DNA from: Mangrovibacterium sp047972415
GTDB lineage: Bacteria; Bacteroidota; Bacteroidia; Bacteroidales; Prolixibacteraceae
Assembly: GCA_047972415.1 (NCBI GenBank)
Contig: JBKEAN010000064.1
Location: 1-20,248 of the forward strand
Length of the DNA stretch: 20,248 nt
Direction of reading: 5' to 3'
The notes below the pieces were generated by a model that worked only from the letters and a program-made list of their open reading frames with translations, was not told the DNA's origin and did not search any database. Position numbers and translations under genes: made by a program. This document shows positions 1 to 7,342 of the stretch, one piece after another (within the stretch, counting starts at the first letter, position 1; every line of letters starts with the position of its first letter).

Positions 1-414
1 AAGCAGTTGCAAACAGGTATTTTGGGCCAGTTTTCCGTAATTACCAAACAGCGAGTCGGCTTGCGCGTTCATGAACTGGTTCCACTGTCGGGTCAACACC
101 CATACATCGGTGAGGGAGCTTTCGGGCACGGTTTGATAACCCGCCCGCGTGTATGCCGAAGCAGCGCTTAGTTTCCAACGAATGGCATTAATTTGGAACA
201 ACGGCTCATTGGCCGCCAGTTGGGCAATGGAATCGGCCGAACGTGCAACCGCATCGGTAGCCTGGTTTACAAAATTGCGGACAAGCGCGCGTGTAGTCAG
301 CTGGCGCGAACTGAGCGGCTTGCCCGGGGTTTCGATGCTTAATTTCATCAACGAGCAACTGTTCGCCAGTAAAACAAAAGCGGCAAGCAGGGGCAGCAAA
401 CGGAATACCTTCAT
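1..414 (-). CDS. Unknown lipoprotein, C-terminus cut off by window edge
   Basis: The minus strand is open from an ATG at 414 to the window edge (138 codons, no stop). The first 20 residues form a lipoprotein signal peptide: basic MKVFR start, hydrophobic LLPLLAAFVLLA core, lipobox LANSC with Cys20. It should therefore be a lipid-anchored envelope protein. The visible mature part is alanine- and glutamine-rich and looks helical (for example around residues 45-90, with AVARSADSIAQLAANEP), with no transmembrane segment and no motif I recognise. It lies 172 bp downstream of hemF on the same strand, so it may be read through from hemF or have its own promoter; I see no clear TAnnTTTG box. Function is unknown. 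The gene is well supported by its signal peptide and uninterrupted frame. Confidence 0.7.
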   Translation of the reverse strand, partial: MKVFRLLPLLAAFVLLANSCSLMKLSIETPGKPLSSRQLTTRALVRNFVNQATDAVARSADSIAQLAANEPLFQINAIRWKLSAASAYTRAGYQTVPESSLTDVWVLTRQWNQFMNAQADSLFGNYGKLAQNTCLQLL

Positions 415-586
415 TTTTTTATGTAAAAGGTAGAAAATATTGGCGCAATTTGGCACCAAACCGGACAAAAAATTACATAAAATGTGAGTTGTCCCTTTCA
501 AATTGAAGCTAAAGGGGTATTATCATCCGCCGGTTACCCAAACCAAACCATCCACAAATTGTGGTTTTACGCAATTGCCAGGCCTT

Positions 587-1483
587 TTACCGCGAAAGCC
601 AGTCGATACCCTTCGTTAGTAAGCCAAGGGTTTCAGCTTCGTGCGAGCCAGGCCCGGCCTGGTAATCGTAGGCCCACGAAGCCATTGGCGGCATACTCAA
701 AAAAATTGATTCGGTGCGTCCATTCGACTCCAGGCCGAATTTTGTGCCCCGGTCGTACAAGAGGTTGAATTCCACGTAGCGGCCCCGCCGCAGGTATTGC
801 CAGGCTTTTTGTTTATCGGCGAATGGCCTGTCGCGGTTGGCATTCAACAAGCTGATGTAAATGCGCGGATAAGCTTCGGCAAGCTCTTTGGTAAACGTAA
901 ACAGCCGGGCAAAAGCCGTTTCGCTGCTTGCCAATTGATGATCGAAGAAAACGCCGCCGATGCCACGGGTTTCGTCGCGGTGAGGCAGGTAAAAATAATC
1001 GTCGGCCCAGCATTTAAACCGGGTGTAACAGTCCGGGTCGAAACGGTCGCAAACAGCTTTCAGCTCCTGGTGAAACCATTTCGCTTCTTTCGGGTTCACA
1101 TAATGAGGGGTAAGGTCGATTCCGCCTCCAAACCACGCCTGCCCCGAACTAAGCTCGAAATAACGCACATTCATATGCGTTATAGGGGCATACGGGTTGC
1201 ACGGGTGGATTATGGACGAAATGCCACTGGCAAAATACGCCTGCCCTTCGTCAATTTGTAACGCTTGCCGCATGTTTTGGCTCACCTTCCCGCTCACGGC
1301 CGAAAAGTTCACCGCCGCTTTCTCAATGGCGTTCCCATTCTGAAACACCATTGTAAACCCTTCGCCAATGTCTTTCGCCCAATGGTCGGTTTTAAACACG
1401 GAACCGCCATCGGCCTGCTCCAGTTGGGTACAAATAACTTGTTGCAAACTGCGGTACGCGTTTGCTACGTTATGTTTTCGCAT
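587..1483 (-). CDS. hemF: Oxygen-dependent coproporphyrinogen III oxidase HemF
   Basis: This is a 298-aa cytoplasmic enzyme of normal family length. It decarboxylates and oxidises two propionates of coproporphyrinogen III to give protoporphyrinogen IX in haem synthesis, using O2. Family signatures are clear: HPCNPYAP at 93-100, NVRYFE at 105-110, WFGGGIDLTPHY at 117-128 with the catalytic-site aspartate, ETRGIGGVFFD at 171-181, and the C-terminal run RRGRYVEFNLLYDRGTKFGL from 232, followed by GRTESI and MPP. The Gly-rich segment near the N-terminus, normally GGGG(R/K)(S/T)RV, here reads IGEGFTMVFQNG (39-50), an unusual change. The ATG at 1483 gives the usual N-terminus. Ten A's lie just upstream in the mRNA, and an upstream reading frame ends inside hemF (see 1565-1894), suggesting coupling. 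The oxygen-dependent enzyme implies at least occasional oxygen exposure. Confidence 0.95.
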   Translation of the reverse strand: MRKHNVANAYRSLQQVICTQLEQADGGSVFKTDHWAKDIGEGFTMVFQNGNAIEKAAVNFSAVSGKVSQNMRQALQIDEGQAYFASGISSIIHPCNPYAPITHMNVRYFELSSGQAWFGGGIDLTPHYVNPKEAKWFHQELKAVCDRFDPDCYTRFKCWADDYFYLPHRDETRGIGGVFFDHQLASSETAFARLFTFTKELAEAYPRIYISLLNANRDRPFADKQKAWQYLRRGRYVEFNLLYDRGTKFGLESNGRTESIFLSMPPMASWAYDYQAGPGSHEAETLGLLTKGIDWLSR

Positions 1484-1564
1484 GTTTCTTTTTTTTTTGA
1501 ATCCCGGTTGTGAAAACCGATCGATGCTTTTTGAACTTCTTCAACAAACCAACGCATTAACGGT

Positions 1565-1894
1565 TCATGCAAAAAGTTGAGGGCTAAAAAGGGGCTGTGA
1601 AACCGAAGAATTCAGCTTCAGCCAATTACCGGGTGCCACCATCCGGTACGGATATACCTTACAAAAATTGTTTTGCCCGTGCAATAGCCTGGCTTCCGTA
1701 CGCACCGCCAAACAGGTGCTACTGGTTCGCGATGTGATCGTAATGCACTCAACACCAACCGGCAATTTGCTTTTCAGTAAAAAAGCCGAGCCCATCATTT
1801 CGCGCTGCCCTTTCTCCAGGTAACTCACAATACCCTCTTTCACAAGCCGAAAAAACACGCTATAAAATGGGGAAAAGCAATCGCACCAAAACAC
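1565..1894 (-). CDS. Unrecognised protein, probably frameshifted into the hemF start
   Basis: An open frame of 109 codons begins with GTG at 1894; an internal ATG-ATG (MMGSAF) at residues 33-34 is another possible start. The product looks like a mixed alpha/beta soluble protein (VKEGIVSYLEKGQREMMGSA, then LPVGVECITI and VAPGNWLKL) and matches no family I know. The last residues before the stop read poorly. Removing one A from the A5 run at 1586-1590 joins the frame to LALNFLHEPLMRWFVEEVQK and on to a stop at 1465, which overlaps the hemF ATG by 19 nt as co-transcribed genes often do. I infer a real gene of about 140 codons at 1465-1894 with a one-base frameshift. Neither its existence nor its function is proven. 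Confidence 0.4.
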   Translation of the reverse strand: MFWCDCFSPFYSVFFRLVKEGIVSYLEKGQREMMGSAFLLKSKLPVGVECITITSRTSSTCLAVRTEARLLHGQNNFCKVYPYRMVAPGNWLKLNSSVSQPLFSPQLFA

Positions 1895-2009
1895 TTACAA
1901 CAAAATGTACGCAGCTATTCTGTTTTGTTTATCAGCATCATATCTATTAAGCAAAACTTTCGGTTCCAAGCCCAACCTTACAGTGTTTAATTTGAACCCG
2001 GTTGAAAAG

Positions 2010-2246
2010 CTAGATAGATATCCTTGGTTCGTTGCGCTTCCGGATAAAACGGTACACGATTTTAACAAATAAAAAGAACAACCAGCATATCAATGTAAGC
2101 AGGACTACAAAACCAAGCTGGCTATAAAGTTCGCTCCACGACGTGCGAAAAATCAGGATGCCAGCCACATTCAACAGGTTAAAGAATATAAAAATGTAGA
2201 GTAACAGCCTGAGTTGGCGAAAGATATTAATTTCGATAATTTTCAT
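2010..2246 (-). CDS. Small two-helix membrane protein, unknown function
   Basis: This 78-aa protein starts at an ATG 18 nt after the stop of the upstream oxidoreductase gene and is probably its last co-transcribed partner. It has two hydrophobic helices: about residues 13-33 (LLLYIFIFFNLLNVAGILIF) and about 43-66 (LGFVVLLTLICWLFFLFVKIV). A basic tail, RFIRKRNEPR, follows, which by the positive-inside rule suggests cytoplasmic termini and a short periplasmic loop (RTSWSELYSQ). I recognise no family. Possible roles are a small inner-membrane accessory of the sugar-oxidation operon or a generic membrane protein. The reading frame and spacing support a real gene. Confidence 0.6.
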   Translation of the reverse strand: MKIIEINIFRQLRLLLYIFIFFNLLNVAGILIFRTSWSELYSQLGFVVLLTLICWLFFLFVKIVYRFIRKRNEPRISI

Positions 2247-2264
2247 GCTAATCCAATTTGATGG

Positions 2265-3560
2265 TTAGGAAATACGGTACTGTTCGGGCAAAAACACTTT
2301 TCGTCCCTCGTCAATGGCCGTTTCGCCAAGCAATGTCCAAATACTTGTGTAGTAAGCCTCCCTGATCATCCGGTCGGGAATGCTCCCCTGTCGGATAAAA
2401 CCGGCAAATGCTTCGAGCTGAAACTGGCTGTCCTCATAAAAATCGTCGGCCATCAGTTTTGTTCCATCATACTTAACCGCTGTTTCTGGCACCCATGATG
2501 CTCCGCCTATCGGAATATGCTCAAACACTCCTCGTTCAATGCTGTGGATGAGCTGCCTGATTCCGGGAGCCGGAGGTATGGACTCGGAAAAAATGCGGTT
2601 GGTTTCAAACTCAATGGTTCCTTCGCTCCCCAATATTTGTTCTTCCAAACCATATTTCCGGTTGCTGGTCATCGAGTCGTAAACGAACTGCACACCGTTG
2701 TCAAAAGAATAAATCAGGGATGCATTGTCCGGAATAGTTCGTCCGTCTTTCCAAAACACTTGGCTGGCTGTTCCCACAACACTTTCCGGCACCTTATCGA
2801 GTACCCACATACCAACTTGCAGCTGGTGTGTCATCAGTTCGGTTAAAACACCTACCGACAGATCTTTGTACAAACGCCAATTCACTTGCCGCTCAAGTGC
2901 CGGGTTATTATCGGGCAAAGGCCGCCGCCAATTGTTGTTGCGGTGCCAATATGCCCGCATTTGCCCAATTTGCCCAATAGCACCTTCCTGTATCCGTTTC
3001 ATCCCCTCCAGATAAATGGGATTAAACATGCGTTGATGCCCAATTTGCAACACTTTCCCGGTTTCACGATGCGCATCGTACATCAGTTTCACATCGTCGC
3101 AGGTACGGGCCATAGCCTTTTCGCAAAAAGTGTGAATTCCCGCCTGCATACAATCAACAGCAATAAAAGCATGTTCGGTGAGCGGTGTCGCAATTATAAC
3201 GCCGTCCGGTTTCTCATTGGCCAGCATTTCGCGATAGTCGGCGTAAGTTTTTGGGCTGACATCGCTTTTTTGGCATAAGCCGAATGCCTGTTCCAAGTTA
3301 GGTTGATAATTATCGCAAAGGGCAATAATACGAATATTAGCACTTTGCTGTATTCGTAGCAAATAACTCAGTAGTTGCATTCCGCGCGAGCCTGTTCCAA
3401 TTACCGCAATACTGACGGTATTGTTCTTTTCGGCCGACTCTTTCTCTCCCGATGCAAATGCTTTCAGCCAAGGGGCCGACAGCAGCAACAGGGAGCTACC
3501 CAAAGCCAGTTCCCTCAAAAAGTTGCGGCGCGATTGCTCAGTCCGATTTTGTATATTCAT
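2265..3560 (-). CDS. Tat-exported Gfo/Idh/MocA family oxidoreductase (second copy)
   Basis: I place the start at the ATG at 3560 (431 aa), because the open frame further upstream only overlaps apbE and this ATG puts a twin-arginine signal at the N-terminus: RRNFL (11-15), then a hydrophobic stretch ending near WLKAFA (31-36). A Rossmann fold follows, with the dinucleotide motif VIGTGSRG (53-60) and LCDNY at 81-85. The family's EKP signature reads EKAMA (147-151), keeping the lysine but losing the proline. The C-terminal alpha/beta domain contains ELMTHQLQVG (241-250), where family members carry a catalytic-site histidine. Export with a bound NAD(P) cofactor is known for Zymomonas glucose-fructose oxidoreductase, a Tat-exported relative. 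The likely role is oxidation or reduction of a sugar or glycoside in the periplasm. The gene overlaps apbE by 23 nt, implying translational coupling. Confidence 0.85.
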   Translation of the reverse strand: MNIQNRTEQSRRNFLRELALGSSLLLLSAPWLKAFASGEKESAEKNNTVSIAVIGTGSRGMQLLSYLLRIQQSANIRIIALCDNYQPNLEQAFGLCQKSDVSPKTYADYREMLANEKPDGVIIATPLTEHAFIAVDCMQAGIHTFCEKAMARTCDDVKLMYDAHRETGKVLQIGHQRMFNPIYLEGMKRIQEGAIGQIGQMRAYWHRNNNWRRPLPDNNPALERQVNWRLYKDLSVGVLTELMTHQLQVGMWVLDKVPESVVGTASQVFWKDGRTIPDNASLIYSFDNGVQFVYDSMTSNRKYGLEEQILGSEGTIEFETNRIFSESIPPAPGIRQLIHSIERGVFEHIPIGGASWVPETAVKYDGTKLMADDFYEDSQFQLEAFAGFIRQGSIPDRMIREAYYTSIWTLLGETAIDEGRKVFLPEQYRIS

Positions 3561-4410
3561 ATTCCAAAAAAAGTTTATTTGTTTTTGTTTGAAAAAAAAC
3601 GGCCACTTGCTCTGGCTTAAAAGCTTGCGACAGCTGTTCAAAAACAGCAGGCGGCGAAGCAAGTAGCGCTGTTGATAAAACTTCGGCTTCAACCGGGCAG
3701 TCCGTTTTCACAAAAGCTAATCGCGGTTCAGTTACCATTTCCAATTTATTCGGATTGAAAATATGCGCTGCCCTCCCCTTTCCGACCTCCACACTGCTTA
3801 TTGACACAGCGTGGTTGTTTAGTTTGAAGTGAAGTTGCCCGGGTTCGCCCTCGCGAAGAGAAAGCGGCCAATAATCGCCCGAAGGGTGCTTACCACGTGT
3901 TAAAACCGAGCTTCCACCAAAACTGGCAAAGCAATCTTCAACCTGAAACGTTGTGAGCAAACAATCAAGCTTTTGGAGAAACAAGCCTTTGCCAACAGCA
4001 CCAAAATCGAGCGAAGTAAACCCGTTTCCAAACAAAACAGATTGGCTTTCCGGTTCCATCCGAATATCTGGTGGCGACGGTTTCTGCGTTGGTTCGGTAC
4101 TCTGCTTCAAGTAGCCCAATGCAATATTGAAATAGCCCATGCTTTGCTCGCGGTACTGTTCGCACTGTTGTATAACCGACCACAATTCGTTGCTTACCGG
4201 CACCCATTTCCCAATGGTATTTCTGTTCAGCTTAAAGGTTTCCGATTCCGGGTCGAAACGGCTCAGCAATTTCTCTATGACTACAAGTTCGTCACGGCAA
4301 CAACGTGCAAACTCATTTGCCAATTCATCCTCCACACCAATCAGCACGAGATCGAGCACCGAGTTCATCCCGGCAAGTGAGTGATGACAAAATTTGGCCG
4401 TACTGCTCAT
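3538..4410 (-). CDS. Divergent ApbE-like FAD:protein FMN transferase, cytoplasmic
   Basis: This 290-aa protein resembles ApbE, which transfers FMN from FAD to a threonine or serine of extracytoplasmic flavoproteins using Mg2+. Visible family blocks are EKLLSRFDPESETFKLNR (46-63), MGYFNIALGYL (91-101), LDFGAVGKGLFL (134-145, the DFGG(I/V)xKG block), SFGGSSVLTRG (163-173), AHIFNP (215-220, normally HIIDP) and AEVLSTAL (242-249, normally ADALSTAL). Changes are notable: Glu243 replaces the Mg-binding Asp, HIFNPNK replaces HIIDPRTG, and the N-terminal AMGT block reads SLAGM. There is no signal peptide or lipobox, although many bacteroidal ApbE proteins are exported. It lies between two Tat-type oxidoreductase genes, 106 bp after the first and overlapping the second. 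It may be an active, unusual transferase or a repurposed fold; no typical flavinylation target is visible nearby. Confidence 0.8.
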   Translation of the reverse strand: MSSTAKFCHHSLAGMNSVLDLVLIGVEDELANEFARCCRDELVVIEKLLSRFDPESETFKLNRNTIGKWVPVSNELWSVIQQCEQYREQSMGYFNIALGYLKQSTEPTQKPSPPDIRMEPESQSVLFGNGFTSLDFGAVGKGLFLQKLDCLLTTFQVEDCFASFGGSSVLTRGKHPSGDYWPLSLREGEPGQLHFKLNNHAVSISSVEVGKGRAAHIFNPNKLEMVTEPRLAFVKTDCPVEAEVLSTALLASPPAVFEQLSQAFKPEQVAVFFQTKTNKLFLEYEYTKSD

Positions 4411-4421
4411 TTGTTAACATT

Positions 4422-4464
4422 GCCAGGTTTTCGAGCTAAAAATGATTCAACCCCAAAACCTGGC
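4422..4464 (-). promoter_or_regulatory. Inverted repeat just upstream of the apbE-like start
   Basis: Two perfect 10-base arms, GCCAGGTTTT (4422-4431) and AAAACCTGGC (4455-4464), flank a 23-nt spacer. They lie in the 106-bp gap between the first oxidoreductase gene and the apbE-like gene, and the downstream arm ends 11 nt before the apbE ATG at 4410. In mRNA the hairpin would sit over the ribosome-binding region and could lower apbE translation. As DNA it could be an operator for a dimeric regulator. No U-tract follows, so a terminator is unlikely. Confidence 0.5.
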
Positions 4465-4516
4465 TATTTAAAATTGATACGGGTTAATATGAAAGACTGC
4501 TTCCGCGAATTTCCGG

Positions 4517-5929
4517 TTACAACCTGTAAAACTCTTCCCACTCTTTACGCGGCGGAACACCATTTAGTAGCTCGTTCGCCAAAAGGTTATTGGTTATCTG
4601 CTTCGTTTTACGGTCGAACTCCAATTTCGTATTTAATTTCTGAGCGAGTGTTCCCAACACAAAAACCTGACTGAGCGGCCCCGAAACCGAAAACGGTGAG
4701 CGGGTTTGTTCTTTGCCCTGGCAAGCCAAAATAAAATTCTCGAAATGGTTGGACGAACTTGCCGGAACATTGGGCAAATTTTTCAACACTTTAGTTGCCT
4801 TTTCTGAAGGCAAAATACTCAGCGTACTTCCGTGAGAGCCTCCTTTAAACGTGAGGTCTTTGCTATAAATAATTTTACCTGGGTTCAAGGTTCGTTTTTC
4901 AATTTGGCCAGTGCTCGCAGCCGGAATATCCGATGCCAGTTCCGATTCGCCGTAACCAGCGGGTAGCTCGGGTAAGTTATTCACACCATCGTACCAGGTA
5001 ATGGTTAAGGGCGGCATTCCCTTACGCTTTGGAAAGCGAAAATCGATTGTTGATGCCTGCGGGTAAAAAAATGGGTTATGCCCTTCCAGGTGAACAGCTT
5101 CCACTTCGTAGGGCAAACCCAAATCCAAAAACTGGTGAGCGGTATCAACAATGTGCGCACCCCAGTCGCCGAGGGCACCCATCCCAAAATCGTACCAGCA
5201 ACGCCATTGCCCCTCAATGTAGTCCTTGTTGTAAGCATGAAACTGCGAGGTTCCAAGCCAAGTATCCCAATCGAGCGTTGACGGGATAGGTTGGCCGGTA
5301 GGTAGCGTCGTCATGGTGGTATCCCAACCATGCCAGCGACGGGCACTGTTCATGTGTGCCACAATTTTGGTCACATCTTTAATAATTCCGGCATCAACCC
5401 AAGCTTTAAACTGAAAGTAATTTGCATCGGAATGACCCTGATTGCCCATTTGGGTCACTACCCCGTATTTCTTTTCGGCCTGCATTAACAACTCCGACTC
5501 TAAAAAAGTCCGGGTCAATGGTTTTTCAACATACACGTGCTTTCCGAGCGACATGGCCAAGATGGTTATCGGGAAGTGCGAAAAATCGGGTGTTCCGACC
5601 ACCACGGCATCGATTGAACCGGCCATTTCATCAAACATTTTCCGAAAATCCTGATAACGTGGAACATCTGGATAGGCTTTCAGCGCAGGAAGCGTTTGTT
5701 TAGCTCCCATGTCGGTGTCGCACATGGCCACATTGTTTACCCAACCGGTTTGCATAATGCTTTCGAGGATTTGTCCACCGCGGTTGCCAATGCCGCAAAA
5801 CGCCACATTTACCTTATCGGTTGCCGTTACAGGGCGTGAATTTCCGAACAACATGGTTCTCGGAAGTATTGTCATAGCTCCGAGCCCAAGCACGGAGTTT
5901 CGTATAAAATCGCGTCTGTTTTTATTCAT
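4517..5929 (-). CDS. Tat-exported Gfo/Idh/MocA family oxidoreductase (first copy)
   Basis: A 470-aa protein starting with a twin-arginine signal: NRRDFIRN (4-11), then a short hydrophobic segment (LGLGAMTILP, 14-23). The N-terminal Rossmann domain has the nucleotide motif FCGIGNRGG (44-52), MCDTD (69-73), and the family signature VEKPL (134-138) with the conserved Lys. The C-terminal domain contains GDWGAHIVDTAHQF (254-267), carrying the histidine expected in the active site. Relatives use tightly held NAD(P) to oxidise or reduce sugar hydroxyls. Next to a DUF1080 gene, I infer C3 oxidation of a glycoside in the periplasm. The gene starts 21 nt after the DUF1080 stop and is clearly co-transcribed. 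Substrate and direction of reaction cannot be read from sequence. Confidence 0.88.
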   Translation of the reverse strand: MNKNRRDFIRNSVLGLGAMTILPRTMLFGNSRPVTATDKVNVAFCGIGNRGGQILESIMQTGWVNNVAMCDTDMGAKQTLPALKAYPDVPRYQDFRKMFDEMAGSIDAVVVGTPDFSHFPITILAMSLGKHVYVEKPLTRTFLESELLMQAEKKYGVVTQMGNQGHSDANYFQFKAWVDAGIIKDVTKIVAHMNSARRWHGWDTTMTTLPTGQPIPSTLDWDTWLGTSQFHAYNKDYIEGQWRCWYDFGMGALGDWGAHIVDTAHQFLDLGLPYEVEAVHLEGHNPFFYPQASTIDFRFPKRKGMPPLTITWYDGVNNLPELPAGYGESELASDIPAASTGQIEKRTLNPGKIIYSKDLTFKGGSHGSTLSILPSEKATKVLKNLPNVPASSSNHFENFILACQGKEQTRSPFSVSGPLSQVFVLGTLAQKLNTKLEFDRKTKQITNNLLANELLNGVPPRKEWEEFYRL

Positions 5930-5950
5930 TGGTCTATTAATTTTAGCGTT

Positions 5951-7342
5951 TTAGTCCAGTTCTTTTATTTTGATGTTTCGGTAACGAACCTCGTCACCAT
6001 GATCCTGTAATAAAATATAACCATCTTCAAAGTTGCCGAAGTTTTCCCATTTCTGGTATTTACTGTAATTGACCAGGGCTTGCCACATTTGGCTATTCCG
6101 GTTGTATTCAATCACTTTTATACCATTCAGGTAATGCTCAACGTGGTTGCCATTCACTACAACCCGTGCCCTATTCCATGAATTCAGCCCATTAAACTGT
6201 TTGCCAAACGTGAGCTTCGGGTTATAATAACGGGCATCAGCCGTAATTAAATCATACAGCGACCCCAGTGTCCGGTTTCCGAGTACACCTAATTTGGCAT
6301 CGGGGTGTTTGGCATCATCCAGTATCTGAAATTCGCACCCAATTTCGGAGCCTTCACCCTTGTTGGTATTTCCCTGTACAAAGTATTTCACCCCGCTGTT
6401 AGCGCCCTCAGTCAAATTAAAGTCGAGCTCTAAAACGAAGTTCTTGTATTTTCGGTCTGTCACAATATCGCCACCATAGCCCGACTCTGCGCCCGACGCT
6501 TTCTCGACAATCAGCATCCCATCGGCTACGTGCCACCCTTTTGTCGGGAATGTATCCAGGCGAACACCTCGCCAGCCATTTGTCGTTTTGCCATCCCACA
6601 GCAGTTTCCATCCGTCTTGCTTCTCCCTGCCGGTTAATTCATTGTTCAAATAACTCACTTCGGGTACTGCGGTTGGCATTGGCAAGCGGTTTTCTTCGAG
6701 GTTCGAGGTCAAAATGCGAATGTTGCGCCAACGGATTGATTTGCCTTCGTGCGCCTTGTTGGCACCAATAGAATGCACTTGCAAGGCAATAAAACCTGCG
6801 GGAGTAACGTCGTCAACCAAATTGGCAGCCGGGATTCCGTTTAGCCAGGTCCGGATTGAATTGCCAATGGCTTCGATCCGGTACTTGTTCCATTCTCCGG
6901 ATTTGAAAGCCGATTTTGCCGAAGGATTGTATTCCATTGAATACAACCATCCGCGACGGGCCTCGTCGTAAATACCACCACTCCATGCACGTGCGGAAGG
7001 ATCGACTTCGCATTGGTAGCCATGTACACGCCCATTATCGTAAGCAGGTGTGCTCAGGCTGCGGAACTGAATACCGGAATTCATATCATCATCAACCAGC
7101 AACTCTAGCTCCAAAATAAAATCGCCGTAAATTTGTTTGGTTGTCAAAAATGAATTCGGTGTGTTAAGAACAGTAGTTCCGACAATTTCGCCATTCTCAA
7201 CGGCGTACAACGCTTTGCCGTTCAATTGTTCCCAACCTTTCAGGTTTTTGCCGTTAAAGAGTTGAACCCATGTTTCTTGTTGTGCATTGACTACTGCAAA
7301 AATACTTAGAAGCAGGCTAAGCAATCCTATCTTTTTAATCAT
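5951..7342 (-). CDS. Tandem DUF1080 (3-keto-disaccharide hydrolase-like) secreted protein
   Basis: This 463-aa protein has a cleavable signal peptide, MIKKIGLLSLLLSIFAVVNA, with a likely cut after Ala20. Two DUF1080 domains of the concanavalin-like jelly-roll fold follow. Domain 1 (about 25-211) starts WVQLFNGKNLKGW and contains MNSGIQFRS and KYRIEAIGNSIRTWLNG. Domain 2 (about 242-463) starts WKLLWDGKTTNGW and contains GANSGVKYFV, GCEFQILDD and a closing RYRNIKIKEL. DUF1080 proteins are known as cleavage enzymes for 3-keto-glycosides formed by Gfo/Idh/MocA dehydrogenases. The direct neighbour is such a dehydrogenase, so I infer non-hydrolytic glycoside cleavage in the periplasm. It lies 284 bp downstream of susD, after a hairpin. 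Which domain is catalytic, and which could be a carbohydrate-binding duplicate, is open. Confidence 0.9.
   Translation of the reverse strand: MIKKIGLLSLLLSIFAVVNAQQETWVQLFNGKNLKGWEQLNGKALYAVENGEIVGTTVLNTPNSFLTTKQIYGDFILELELLVDDDMNSGIQFRSLSTPAYDNGRVHGYQCEVDPSARAWSGGIYDEARRGWLYSMEYNPSAKSAFKSGEWNKYRIEAIGNSIRTWLNGIPAANLVDDVTPAGFIALQVHSIGANKAHEGKSIRWRNIRILTSNLEENRLPMPTAVPEVSYLNNELTGREKQDGWKLLWDGKTTNGWRGVRLDTFPTKGWHVADGMLIVEKASGAESGYGGDIVTDRKYKNFVLELDFNLTEGANSGVKYFVQGNTNKGEGSEIGCEFQILDDAKHPDAKLGVLGNRTLGSLYDLITADARYYNPKLTFGKQFNGLNSWNRARVVVNGNHVEHYLNGIKVIEYNRNSQMWQALVNYSKYQKWENFGNFEDGYILLQDHGDEVRYRNIKIKELD

Noticed and set aside
551..563. CCACAAATTGTGG near-palindrome just downstream of hemF
   Set aside because: The foldable stem is only 4 bp with a 5-nt loop, and no T-run follows on the coding strand, so I do not call it a terminator.
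797..1261. Long plus-strand frames opposite hemF and opposite the oxidoreductase, SusC and M19 genes
   Set aside because: They lie antisense to well-supported genes and show no recognisable domain, signal peptide or start context.
3561..3692. 44-codon upstream extension of the second Gfo/Idh/MocA frame
   Set aside because: It lies inside apbE, has no export character and would bury the twin-arginine signal that begins at the ATG at 3560.
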